NCBI RefSeq assembly: GCF_018687955.1
Contig: NZ_CP061309.1
Location: forward strand, 310,001 to 374,000
Direction of reading: 5' to 3'
DNA length: 64,000 nucleotides
DNA from: Polynucleobacter ibericus
GTDB lineage: Bacteria > Pseudomonadota > Gammaproteobacteria > Burkholderiales > Burkholderiaceae
Each line of letters opens with the position of its first letter. Position 1 is the first letter of the stretch. Shown here one piece after another: positions 7,969 through 16,581 of this stretch. The notes below the pieces were generated by a model. The model had not been told where the DNA came from. It searched no databases and worked only from the letters and a program-made list of their open reading frames with translations. The translations under genes were made by a program, and so were the position numbers.

Positions 7969-8640
7969 ATGAATAATGATCTAATTCCAGAGCCTATGGC
8001 TATGCCTATAGATAGGGTTGAATGGATGAAAAAGTTGAATCTAAGTAATTTCATTAACTCGTATTATCAGTACCAAGATGTGCAATTATGCGGGTCAGTT
8101 ATTAAAATTTTGATTATTGGACCTGGGCAGGGCCTTGATACTCAAATTTTTAGGTGGAGGGGGTATGAGGTTACTACTTTGGATATAGATAAGACGTTTA
8201 ATCCAGATTTAATTGGCAGCGCTCATGATCTTTCCATGTTTGAAGACGCTACTTTTGATGTGCTTATCGCCTCGCATGTGCTAGAGCATCTACCATCTCC
8301 TTATTTGGAGGTTTGTCTAGAAGAGTTTTCGCGTGTCTCCGCTTATTCAATTATCTATTTACCGGTAGCCGGAAGGCATTTTCAGACAAGATTTCAGTTT
8401 GATCTTAAAGGGATCGATATATCTTTTATATTTGACGTGTTTAATTACCTTACTAAGCCAAGTATTGCTATTCCGAAGTATTGTGGTGGCCAGCATTATT
8501 GGGAGGTGGGTATAAGGGGATTTTTTGTTTCCGACATGCTTTCCCGCTTTAGAAAAAAATTCAAGGTCATTAAGCATTACAGAAATTACGACTGGAATCC
8601 GAGCTACAACTTTATTCTAAAATCAATGGCCATTAAATGA
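7969..8640 (+). CDS. SAM-dependent methyltransferase, class I (type 11-like)
   Basis: Predicted cytoplasmic methyltransferase that may O- or N-methylate a sugar of the repeat unit. The SAM-binding motif I is IIGPGQGLDTQIF (about residues 43-55), followed by an acidic residue after VTTLDID. A post-motif stretch reads FDVLIASHVLEHLPSPY (about residues 91-107), the usual 'H-x-LEH' signature of this family. Length 223. A 46-base AT-rich gap separates it from the preceding gene, and its stop overlaps the next start in ATGA. The acceptor cannot be told from sequence. The 47-codon methyltransferase remnant upstream raises the possibility that this gene replaced a lost activity, which is speculation. 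Confidence 0.75.
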   Translation: MNNDLIPEPMAMPIDRVEWMKKLNLSNFINSYYQYQDVQLCGSVIKILIIGPGQGLDTQIFRWRGYEVTTLDIDKTFNPDLIGSAHDLSMFEDATFDVLIASHVLEHLPSPYLEVCLEEFSRVSAYSIIYLPVAGRHFQTRFQFDLKGIDISFIFDVFNYLTKPSIAIPKYCGGQHYWEVGIRGFFVSDMLSRFRKKFKVIKHYRNYDWNPSYNFILKSMAIK

Positions 8641-9692
8641 AAGTTATATATTCGTATAACAAAGAAGGCTTTGAGGCGGAATACTGGGGCAGGGAGATAG
8701 CGGCTGCATCCTCGCATGCCTGTAAGTTTATTCCATTCAATCATGGATCGTATCTAAATCCATATAGTTACATTCGTGCCCAGCTACTTGATAATCTGTA
8801 TTATTCCTCCGACCATCGTTTGTCGAGAATGTATGCTGAATTAGAGGCTCTGATAAAAAGCGTTGGTGCCAACGTCCTCATAGTGGATAACTGTTTTCCA
8901 TATCATCCGGAATTTTTAAGAAGACTTCCAATTTATAAGGTGCTGCGGACAAGTGATGGGCCTTTAGCGTCATATGATCGTGATTTTGCTTATCTTCATG
9001 CATATGACCATGTGCTATTTCATAGTCCGGCCTACAGTAAAGATATTGATATGCGGGAGAAGTTGCGATATTGTGGCGCAAAAAATGTAGATTTTTGGCC
9101 TCTGGGATCGTTTGAGGCTCTTTGTGATCTCTCTAAGACTCCAGCAAAAATTTTTTCTAGTGAGCGCGATATTGACGTAGTATTTATTGGTGCTTTGACC
9201 CCCAACAAAATGCCTCTGCTTGCAAAGGTGAAAAAAGCATTTGGAAGGCGAATGAGGTTTCATGGGTTGACCAATATAAAGAAAAATGCATACTTTAATT
9301 TTAAATATGGCTTTCCGGGCTGGGTGCGTCCGATTCCTTTTGCGGATTATGTCCCCATCTACCAAAGGTCAAAAATTGGTATCAACGTTCATAATCGAGG
9401 GGATTACACTGTTGGTGGGTATAGACTTTTTGATTTACCAGCAAATGGCGTAATGCAAATTTCGGATGGGGGTCCCTACCTCAATACTTTCTTTGAGGTA
9501 GGCAAGGAAATTGAATCTTATAGAAATACTGATGAGTTGATTGATAAAATAAAATATTACTTAGAGCATGATGCTGAGCGTCAACAGATTGCACAGAATG
9601 GATTTAGGCGTGTAGAGTTAGATTACAGAATAGCTCATTTGCTTCAAAAAGCGGGGGAGATTATAAGGGCTAGAATGGAGAAGGTGTGTTAA
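8637..9692 (+). CDS. Glycosyltransferase, GT-B fold (CgeB-like)
   Basis: Probably adds one sugar during repeat-unit assembly on the cytoplasmic face. The first half has no classic motif. The second half contains DIDVVFIGALTPNK at the start of the C-terminal Rossmann domain, and IGINVHNRGDYTVGGYRLFDLPANGVMQISDGG. That arrangement (a conserved N-x-R near a G-x-x-R/LFE-like motif, then a short 'isd' strand) is typical of CgeB/DUF3880-type glycosyltransferases. The C-terminal helix ends with ERQQIAQNGFRRVE, as expected for the family. Length 351. The ATG sits in ATGA with the methyltransferase stop. Donor and acceptor are unknown. Confidence 0.7.
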   Translation: MKVIYSYNKEGFEAEYWGREIAAASSHACKFIPFNHGSYLNPYSYIRAQLLDNLYYSSDHRLSRMYAELEALIKSVGANVLIVDNCFPYHPEFLRRLPIYKVLRTSDGPLASYDRDFAYLHAYDHVLFHSPAYSKDIDMREKLRYCGAKNVDFWPLGSFEALCDLSKTPAKIFSSERDIDVVFIGALTPNKMPLLAKVKKAFGRRMRFHGLTNIKKNAYFNFKYGFPGWVRPIPFADYVPIYQRSKIGINVHNRGDYTVGGYRLFDLPANGVMQISDGGPYLNTFFEVGKEIESYRNTDELIDKIKYYLEHDAERQQIAQNGFRRVELDYRIAHLLQKAGEIIRARMEKVC

Positions 9693-9853
9693 GAATCGAT
9701 AGTTTTGTTGTAACTTTTTTTTGCTTTTCAACCCCTTTTGAAATTTTATTAGACTTTCTAGTTGGCACAGCATTAGGCTTCATATCTCTTGCTAAATTTA
9801 AAGAAGATGGCTGGTTAAGTTTTATCCAAAAAACAAAAAACTTTGCGACGTAA
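9686..9853 (+). CDS. Possible 55-residue small hydrophobic protein
   Basis: The 163-base space between two well-defined genes is almost entirely one open frame. A GTG at 9686 overlaps the preceding stop by seven bases and the frame closes at TAA 9851-9853, two bases before the polymerase ATG. The product would have a hydrophobic first two-thirds (FVVTFFCF, ILLDFLVGTALGFISLA) and a charged tail (KFKEDGWLSF, QKTKNFA), as in a single-pass membrane peptide. I do not recognise it. The near-perfect fit into the gap argues for coding; the GTG start, the Shine-Dalgarno-like GGAGAAGG lying too close to it, and the low-complexity T-rich DNA argue against. Confidence 0.35.
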   Translation: MLRIDSFVVTFFCFSTPFEILLDFLVGTALGFISLAKFKEDGWLSFIQKTKNFAT

Positions 9854-9855
9854 AA

Positions 9856-11145
9856 ATGTTTACCCTTTTGTTCTTTGTATCAATTGTTTTTGCCATTGTG
9901 CTTTTGCTTTTTTTTCAGTCACTCGGAAAGAGAAGTCTCTTTGAACCAGGCGTACTAATTATCGGCCTATTTTCTCTGTGTTATTTGCTACCTGCGCTAG
10001 CTATCTTATCCGGAGAAAATATCTTAGCGGTAGAAAATTTTGACTTTGTAGAAACGGTTTCGTTGTACGGTTTTCTATTTGCAGTTTCATTTGTATTTTT
10101 TTATATAATCCTTAAAGGGGTTGTCTATCTGCGTCTATTTCCAGCTAAAAATATAACTATCGATCTACATCCTGCGAAATATTTAATGGGTTTTATTTTT
10201 GTCTTTGTGATTACCAAAATCATTGGTTGGTATTACGGAGTGGGTGAATCAACTGAATATGCACAACAGTACATCGTGAGAGCTTCAATGCCCCCGCTCA
10301 TTAATCAAACGATCGTCTTTTTTCAGTGCTTAGAATGGATATTAGTATGTTTGTTGCTGGCAGCCTGCTTCTCTGATACCAATCACAAGCGCTCAAAACT
10401 CTATATTTTTATTATGGCCATTATATTTGCGGGGGAAATGTGGCTAACAAATTCTCGATCTAATTTTGTCACATTTTGCATAGTTTTGATGGCCGCCTAT
10501 ATGTTATTCAGACGTCCGATCGGTTTGGTTAGAGAGGTAATAATTGCATCCGGTTTTATTGTAATCATTGGACTTTTAGCATTTAAACGCTTGGGATCGG
10601 AAGTGTTAATTGATCCGAGCATAATAGACGTCTTAATTCCCGGCGAATTCACCAGTATATATAGCAACGCTATTCATTGGTCGTCAATTCTAGATGCGCC
10701 AGATGTTGTAATGCCGCCCAACAGCTCCTACCTACAGTCGCTGATTTCTTTTTTGCCAAAACAACTCAATGAAGGCAAGTGGGATCTAGCAGGTTGGTAT
10801 GTAACACAGTACTTTCCTGAGTATGCTGAGGCGGGTGGTGGTTTGGCTTTTGGGATCATTCCAGAAGCGATGGTAAATTGGGGTCCAATAAGTATTGTAT
10901 TTCAGGCCTTTGTTATAGCGCTAATATTTAGAGTGGCGCAATTTTCCGCACATGCAAATCGTACAAATCCAGGGAATGTGTGGGTAGTGTTTTATTTACT
11001 ATGTTTCTCGCAAATTTATCAACTAATCCGGTCACATTCATTTACGATAATTAGTAGTTTTGTATTGGGGTTTGCTGTCCCTTATGTAATTTTATATTTT
11101 ATAAGTATCTTTCGGTTGCACTGTGGGCGTTCAACTAATGCCTAG
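9856..11145 (+). CDS. O-antigen/oligosaccharide repeat-unit polymerase (Wzy-like)
   Basis: Polytopic inner-membrane protein of 429 residues with about eleven hydrophobic segments; long aromatic and Ile-rich helices begin at residue 1. A larger periplasmic-like loop near residues 255-335 carries PNSSYLQSLISFLP and GGLAFGIIPEAMVNWG; loops of this kind are typical of Wzy and related WzyE/EpsG-like polymerases. LTNSRSNF near residue 197 is a common motif region at a helix end. Wzy families share little sequence, so the assignment rests on topology, cluster position and absence of another candidate. It overlaps the next glycosyltransferase by a few bases. With the truncated ABC transporter at the left edge it is not clear whether assembly is Wzx/Wzy or ABC type; a Wzy argues that a Wzx-like flippase or the PglK-like ABC protein supplies it. 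Confidence 0.75.
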   Translation: MFTLLFFVSIVFAIVLLLFFQSLGKRSLFEPGVLIIGLFSLCYLLPALAILSGENILAVENFDFVETVSLYGFLFAVSFVFFYIILKGVVYLRLFPAKNITIDLHPAKYLMGFIFVFVITKIIGWYYGVGESTEYAQQYIVRASMPPLINQTIVFFQCLEWILVCLLLAACFSDTNHKRSKLYIFIMAIIFAGEMWLTNSRSNFVTFCIVLMAAYMLFRRPIGLVREVIIASGFIVIIGLLAFKRLGSEVLIDPSIIDVLIPGEFTSIYSNAIHWSSILDAPDVVMPPNSSYLQSLISFLPKQLNEGKWDLAGWYVTQYFPEYAEAGGGLAFGIIPEAMVNWGPISIVFQAFVIALIFRVAQFSAHANRTNPGNVWVVFYLLCFSQIYQLIRSHSFTIISSFVLGFAVPYVILYFISIFRLHCGRSTNA

Positions 11146-12226
11146 AATTTTGCATTTAATACCCACTTTGGCTGGTGGGGGTGCAGAGCGTCAACTTGCT
11201 ATGCTTGCTCAAGAGCAATCCAAATGTGGCTGGGAAGTACATATTGGAGTGCGACGGGGCGGTGTTCATCTCGCAACTCTTAAGAGTGGCGGGGTCAACG
11301 TCCATTACCTTGGTGATTTTAGATCAGTTGATCCACGTCTTTTTATGAATATCCACAAATTAATTAAAAGTATAAGACCTGCTATCGTTCAGACTTGGTT
11401 ACCTCAGATGGATGTGATTGGTGGGGTTGTGGCATTATTGGGCCGAGTGAAGTGGGTTGGAACTGAAAGATCATCTACGCTTGGCATAAATGACAATAAA
11501 TTTATAACTGCGATCAGAAAATATATATTTCAATATGCAGATGCAATAGTAGCAAATTCAGTTGTTGGTAAAAATTATTGGCAAAAAAAACTGCCAAATA
11601 ATGCATATATTTTCCATGTAGGTAATGCGGTAGATGTGCAGGTAATAAACAATACTCCCTCAAAGAATATTGACGCATTTACGGGCGGTAATAAATTTAT
11701 TTTGGTTGTCGGTAGACTTCATCATCTTAAAGCAGTTGATGTATCTATTCAGGCAATTTCTCTACTGCCTGGTTACGACGATTTGAAATTAATTGTTATC
11801 GGTGAAGGTCCTATGCAAAATGAGTTAGAGGACCTGATCGAAACTCTTGGATTGAAAGATCGAGTTTCAGTGCTTCCATATGAGACTGAGTGGTGGGGAA
11901 TATTAAAACACGCGAGCGCCTTAATAAGCATGAGTCGTTGTGAGGGAAGTCCGAACGTTGTTCTTGAGGCAATGGCTTTGGAGTGTCCGCTAATAGTGAG
12001 CGACATTCCTGAACATCGAGAAATTTTGGATCAAGACACGGCGGTATTTACGCCAGTTGATGATTCTTTGGGCTTATCTCATGCAATAAGAGGGCTATTA
12101 ATAGACTTAGAGCTAGGGAAGCAAAGAGCTTGTTTGGCCAAAAATCGCGTAAACAAAATGTCTATTCACGCTATTGCAACTGCATATGGCCTAGTGTACA
12201 AGAAACTTAGAAATTTAAGGGCCTAA
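11138..12226 (+). CDS. Glycosyltransferase family 4 (GT-B)
   Basis: Retaining GT4-type transferase, cytoplasmic, for repeat-unit assembly. The N-terminus PRILHLIPTLAGGGAERQL is the usual first strand and glycine loop. In the C-terminal domain are FILVVGRLHHLKAVD, VIGEGPMQNELE, and SRCEGSPNVVLEAMALECPLI, which contains the EGxPxxxxEAM donor-binding motif. The ATG at 11138 gives the standard family start and an eight-base overlap with the polymerase; a GTG at 11123 would add five residues and a longer overlap, so I prefer 11138. About 362 residues. The spacing to the next gene is three bases. Specific donor not deducible. Confidence 0.85.
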   Translation: MPRILHLIPTLAGGGAERQLAMLAQEQSKCGWEVHIGVRRGGVHLATLKSGGVNVHYLGDFRSVDPRLFMNIHKLIKSIRPAIVQTWLPQMDVIGGVVALLGRVKWVGTERSSTLGINDNKFITAIRKYIFQYADAIVANSVVGKNYWQKKLPNNAYIFHVGNAVDVQVINNTPSKNIDAFTGGNKFILVVGRLHHLKAVDVSIQAISLLPGYDDLKLIVIGEGPMQNELEDLIETLGLKDRVSVLPYETEWWGILKHASALISMSRCEGSPNVVLEAMALECPLIVSDIPEHREILDQDTAVFTPVDDSLGLSHAIRGLLIDLELGKQRACLAKNRVNKMSIHAIATAYGLVYKKLRNLRA

Positions 12227-12229
12227 AGT

Positions 12230-14092
12230 ATGTGTGGAATTATTGGTATTGCAACAAATTCTCGGAATTCGGATCCTGGGTGGCTAATATTAGGTCGAGA
12301 TACGATGAGACATCGAGGCCCTGATGGCTCTGGCTTATGGTGGTCACAAGATGGTCGAGTGGGGTTTGGTCATCGTCGTCTGGCAATTCTAGATATATCC
12401 TCCGCTGGTCATCAGCCTATGCACGATGTTAGCAATACGCTGACTATTATTTTTAACGGTGAAATCTATAATTTTCGAGATTTGCAACAGGAGCTGATAG
12501 TTCTGGGGCACCATTTTCGCTCACATAGTGATACAGAAGTTCTCCTGGCATCTTATCGTGAATGGGGTGTCGATTGCCTATCCCGTCTAAATGGAATGTT
12601 TGCATTCGCCATTTATGATACAACAAGCCAAACTCTTTTTATAGCCCGTGACAGGGCGGGCGAAAAGCCACTTTTTTACTCGATGGAAGATGGAAAATTT
12701 CGATTTGCATCGGAATTAAAGGGTCTGCTTGCTGATAAAACTACTTCTCGCTCCATAGATCACCAGGCGCTAGATACTTATTTAGCTGTTGGGTATATTC
12801 CTGGGGATCGATGTATCGTGAGGGGGGTTAATAAGCTCCCACCTGCCCATGCCTTAATCTTTAATTTATCGAATAACTATCTCAAAATATGGAGATATTG
12901 GAATCCGCCTTCTCCTGTAGAAAGCATTTCTGGGATCTTCGATGAGAACATTTTGCTGGATGAATTTGAGTTGCTGCTGGAGGATGCGGTCCGTCGTCAA
13001 CTCATAGCCGATGTTCCCGTGGGCGTGTTGTTAAGTGGAGGTGTGGATTCTAGTTTAATCACAGCAATGGCAGTTCGTATTGCTAGCGACGTGAAGACAT
13101 TTACTGTTGGGTTTAAAGGCTTTAGTTCTTATGATGAAACCGAACATGCGCGCTTAATTGCGAAATATTTTGGGACGAATCATGTTGAGTTGGATGCGGG
13201 CGAAGCTAACCCTGAGTTAATGCCAATGCTTGCTCGACAGTTTGATGAGCCAATGGCGGATTCATCAATGATTCCCACATATATGGTTAGCCATTTAGTT
13301 AAGCAACACTGTACTGTCGCGCTGGGTGGTGATGGTGGCGATGAATTATTTGGAGGATATGCTCATTATGATCGCCTCCTTAGAAAGCGGCACGCCATAA
13401 GATATATTCCGATGTTATTTCGAAACGTTGCTGCATATTGTGCTGGTGAGTTTTTGCCTGCTGGATTCAGGGGTCGACATTGGCTAAGGTCTTTGGGCGA
13501 TGATTTGGAACGAGGGCTGCCATTATCCGCAACTTTTTTCGATGGAAAACAAAGGAGAGAGCTACTTGGAAATGGCGACTGGCCTCTTGTTGCTGAGGGC
13601 ATCTGGGGCCTAAATGCGGCGATGGATGGCGATTTGCTGCAGCGTATGACACGTATGGATTTCCAAAATTATATGGTCGAAGATATACTGGTCAAGATTG
13701 ATCGTGCAAGCATGCTAAATTCTTTGGAGTTGCGTGCACCGTTTTTAGATTATCGAATAATTGAATTTGCGTTTGCTAGAGTGCCGTCGCAGATGAAGGC
13801 AACCCTCAATCAGCGCAAGATTTTTCTAAAAAAATTGACTGCAAACATACTCCCACCAGACTTTGATAAAAATCGAAAGCAGGGTTTTTCCGTTCCGTTG
13901 AATAGCTGGTTGAATCAGGGGCCATGGCGTCAAGCCTTCCAAGATGTGTTGTTTGATAGCAAATGTATCTTTAACAAAGAAATGGTAAAAGGTCTTTTTT
14001 ATGGCCAAGATCAAGGCAGAAATAATAGTGAAAGGTTATTTAGCTTGTATTTGTTTGAGCTCTGGCGGCGTGAATATGGCATGGCCCTTTGA
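12230..14092 (+). CDS. asnB: Asparagine synthase-like glutamine-dependent amidotransferase
   Basis: Two-domain enzyme: an N-terminal Ntn glutaminase with Cys2 as nucleophile (MCGIIGIATN) and a C-terminal ATP-pyrophosphatase domain with the PP-loop LLSGGVDSSL near residue 267. Typical inner motifs are RHRGPDG, FNGEIYNF and GGDGGDELFGGY. Length 620 fits AsnB. Genes of this family in polysaccharide loci are known to amidate uronic acids or other sugar carboxylates rather than make asparagine; a nonulosonate or uronic acid in this glycan could be the target. The N-terminal Met must be removed for activity. It begins three bases after the GT4 gene and is followed by a 135-base gap that holds no convincing gene. 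Confidence 0.85.
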   Translation: MCGIIGIATNSRNSDPGWLILGRDTMRHRGPDGSGLWWSQDGRVGFGHRRLAILDISSAGHQPMHDVSNTLTIIFNGEIYNFRDLQQELIVLGHHFRSHSDTEVLLASYREWGVDCLSRLNGMFAFAIYDTTSQTLFIARDRAGEKPLFYSMEDGKFRFASELKGLLADKTTSRSIDHQALDTYLAVGYIPGDRCIVRGVNKLPPAHALIFNLSNNYLKIWRYWNPPSPVESISGIFDENILLDEFELLLEDAVRRQLIADVPVGVLLSGGVDSSLITAMAVRIASDVKTFTVGFKGFSSYDETEHARLIAKYFGTNHVELDAGEANPELMPMLARQFDEPMADSSMIPTYMVSHLVKQHCTVALGGDGGDELFGGYAHYDRLLRKRHAIRYIPMLFRNVAAYCAGEFLPAGFRGRHWLRSLGDDLERGLPLSATFFDGKQRRELLGNGDWPLVAEGIWGLNAAMDGDLLQRMTRMDFQNYMVEDILVKIDRASMLNSLELRAPFLDYRIIEFAFARVPSQMKATLNQRKIFLKKLTANILPPDFDKNRKQGFSVPLNSWLNQGPWRQAFQDVLFDSKCIFNKEMVKGLFYGQDQGRNNSERLFSLYLFELWRREYGMAL

Positions 14093-14227
14093 ATATTTGT
14101 ATATTAGCCAACCTTAAAGGTTTAGCTATTGCAAATCTGAGGGATAGGCAGTTTTGTGGTTTTTGGCTCGAAATAGGGGAATGCAACAGCATTGAAGTGT
14201 AAATAAGCAGTAAGCTGTTAGACAATC

Positions 14228-15370
14228 ATGAGCCATTCCAAACAAAAGCCACTAGTTTGTCATTTTTTAATTGATCACCGCATCGGTGGGCCACATAAGT
14301 ACGTTGAAGTTTGTTCGAGATATATGGAAAATGATTATGAATCCATATTATTTACTTGTGGAAAGAGTAAGATTCAATCTGTTACCCTGCTAAATCTTAG
14401 AGCTTTAAATAGATTTCTCTATCCAATCGAGGTATTGATCAATACGATATATATATTGTTGATCGCTTGCTATTTCAGGTTTAAGAATCGAATAATCATT
14501 TTTAATATTCATGGTGTACATAATCTTGCGCCAATATTGGCAGGATTGCTTTTAAGGATTCCATCGGTATTATTGATTCATGAGAGTATGCGCGAACTTA
14601 AAATTTTTGCCCGCATATCGCTATTTTTTCTTCGCCATAATTCTGGTAAGGTGCTTTCTGTTTCTCAAAGAGGTTTGAATGAATATGGAGCCAAGCAAGG
14701 GGAGGTAGTTTTTTCTCCTGTGGATGTGAGCTATTGGAAAAAAAGCTCATGTTTGCGAGCATATTCTTTTTACGCACTGCAGAGTGAAAAGCAGCCATTA
14801 AGGCTGGTGTGCGTTGGAAATCTTAATCCGATAAAGGGTCTCGATAATTTAATTGATTCACTTGCAAATTCGGTTGGGTCAATTCATGTAAATATTATTG
14901 GTGCTTCCATGCAATCCCATTTTGAGTATTTTGTTGAGTTGAAAAAAAAGTCTCAAATTGCGGAAAATATGAACCCATTACTCAAGATAAATTTCTTAGG
15001 CTGGCGGGAGACTGATGAAATTCGTAGTTTTATATATGAGGCTCATATTTTTGTGCTGCCATCTTTGTCAGAGGGGTGTCCAATAGCCCTAATTGAGGCT
15101 ATGGCAACAGGATGTATACCTTTTGTAACTGATGTAGGGGATGTTAGACAGATTTTGTCTAAAACTATGCCTGAAGTAATATGCGATGGTTATGATTCGG
15201 GTTCTCTTAATTTGGGTTTGAGTCGCCTATTGGAGGCGCTTTATAGATTATCGCCTGAAGAGGAATTATTGCTCAGGGAGAAGTTTAGCAAAATTGCTAC
15301 GACTCAGTTTGATATACCTGTTGTCGCCTCGAAAATAATGGATACATATAAATTAATGGGAGGATATTGA
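14228..15370 (+). CDS. Glycosyltransferase family 4
   Basis: GT-B glycosyltransferase of 380 residues. The first strand reads LVCHFLIDHRIGGPHKYVE, with a histidine-rich start in place of the usual glycine run. A hydrophobic stretch near residues 70-85 may dock the protein on the membrane. The C-terminal domain has LVCVGNLNPIKGLDNL and LPSLSEGCPIALIEAMATGCIPFVTDVG, which includes the EGxPxxxxEAM motif. It follows a 135-base gap after asnB and precedes an 85-base gap. AT-rich codon use matches its neighbours. Donor and acceptor cannot be inferred. Confidence 0.83.
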   Translation: MSHSKQKPLVCHFLIDHRIGGPHKYVEVCSRYMENDYESILFTCGKSKIQSVTLLNLRALNRFLYPIEVLINTIYILLIACYFRFKNRIIIFNIHGVHNLAPILAGLLLRIPSVLLIHESMRELKIFARISLFFLRHNSGKVLSVSQRGLNEYGAKQGEVVFSPVDVSYWKKSSCLRAYSFYALQSEKQPLRLVCVGNLNPIKGLDNLIDSLANSVGSIHVNIIGASMQSHFEYFVELKKKSQIAENMNPLLKINFLGWRETDEIRSFIYEAHIFVLPSLSEGCPIALIEAMATGCIPFVTDVGDVRQILSKTMPEVICDGYDSGSLNLGLSRLLEALYRLSPEEELLLREKFSKIATTQFDIPVVASKIMDTYKLMGGY

Positions 15371-15455
15371 AGGATAATTTTGAATCTAGACCAGCGCCAT
15401 ATTGGCCAAATTTAAATAACATATAATTGCAGCATGGCTCTAAGCAAAAATAAGT

Positions 15456-16577
15456 ATGAAAAAATATAAGCAGATCACAATATTGATTTTCTCAGTATTG
15501 TTAGCATGGTTATTATTGAGTTTGTATAACGATAGAAGAATTCAGGCTGATGATTTCGCTTTAGGAAAAGAAAATACGAGTCGCATTGAAATTCTAGATG
15601 GCGTTCAATTCACCGCGCATAATGTTGAGGAGATTAATTCTGTAATTAACTATTACGGGAATGTATATGGAGCTAAAGTATCCCACCAAGCACGACCAAA
15701 AATTGTTTTATGGTTGGGTAACTCCCAGATCCATACTATTAATCAATTTAAATCTGGCGAGCATATAGCCCCATATTGGTTGAGAAAATTCAATGGATGC
15801 GAGGAGTGCATATTACCACTCGGAATTTCACTATCAAACGCCAATCCGCAGGAGGAATTATTACTAAGTCAATTTGTTGAAAGTAAGCTGAATCTGGATG
15901 CATTGGTAGTTGAAGTCGAATTTATGGGCTTTAGGGAAGGTGGGTTGCGTAAGGAACTCTCTCAAATTGTTAACGCCAATCTTGTTGATGTTTTGCGTGA
16001 TAGTTCGGTGAGCAAAGAATTGGAGCAACTATTCGATGGTGATAGGGGTGTTGAAGGAGATGTTATTGATAGCAGAACTGACGGCTCAGCCAAACAACGA
16101 ATAGAAAATTTTCTTTCGGAGAGCTTGGGCGATCTATGGAAACTCTGGAAAGATCGAGGAAACTTACGAAGTGCATTTTTGGGTGATTTATTTAATCTTA
16201 GAAATTGGATTTTTAATATTAGCTCTGCCAGTCAAAGAAAGATTATTAAGCCGCGCTATGAGAAGAACGTGAAGGCCTTGGAGGATTTGTTGACGTATTC
16301 CAAAGCATCTAAGATTCCAGTGATACTTTATATTGCGCCAGTACGGCAGGATAAACCGCTGCCATACGACCAGAGGGAATACTCGCAATGGAAGGAGCAG
16401 GTGCAACAATTGGCCAAAGTATATTCCGCAACTTACCTCAATTATGAAAACCTAGTGCCGGGCGAGGATTGGGGAAGTAATTTTGGGGAAGATATTGATT
16501 TTATGCACTTCCAGGGGGGTGGTCATAAGATTGTTGCAAAGGAAATTCTTTCCACCCTTCAATCTAGGTTGAAATAG
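15456..16577 (+). CDS. Membrane-anchored SGNH/DltD-AlgJ-like protein, MBOAT partner
   Basis: Probably the periplasmic half of a sugar O-acylation pair. Residues about 5-25 form one hydrophobic anchor (ITILIFSVLLAWLLLSL), and the rest is hydrophilic. A GNSQ block places Ser90 where SGNH-type proteins keep their nucleophile, and a DFMH block near the end gives Asp348 and His351 in the DxxH arrangement. This makes an SGNH-type catalytic triad likely, although overall similarity to AlgJ/AlgX/DltD is weak to the eye. The gene ends four bases before the MBOAT gene. In alginate, teichoic acid and other acylation systems an MBOAT channel protein is paired with such an extracytoplasmic SGNH-like protein. 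The function is inferred from this pairing and the triad. Confidence 0.65.
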   Translation: MKKYKQITILIFSVLLAWLLLSLYNDRRIQADDFALGKENTSRIEILDGVQFTAHNVEEINSVINYYGNVYGAKVSHQARPKIVLWLGNSQIHTINQFKSGEHIAPYWLRKFNGCEECILPLGISLSNANPQEELLLSQFVESKLNLDALVVEVEFMGFREGGLRKELSQIVNANLVDVLRDSSVSKELEQLFDGDRGVEGDVIDSRTDGSAKQRIENFLSESLGDLWKLWKDRGNLRSAFLGDLFNLRNWIFNISSASQRKIIKPRYEKNVKALEDLLTYSKASKIPVILYIAPVRQDKPLPYDQREYSQWKEQVQQLAKVYSATYLNYENLVPGEDWGSNFGEDIDFMHFQGGGHKIVAKEILSTLQSRLK

Positions 16578-16581
16578 TTAT

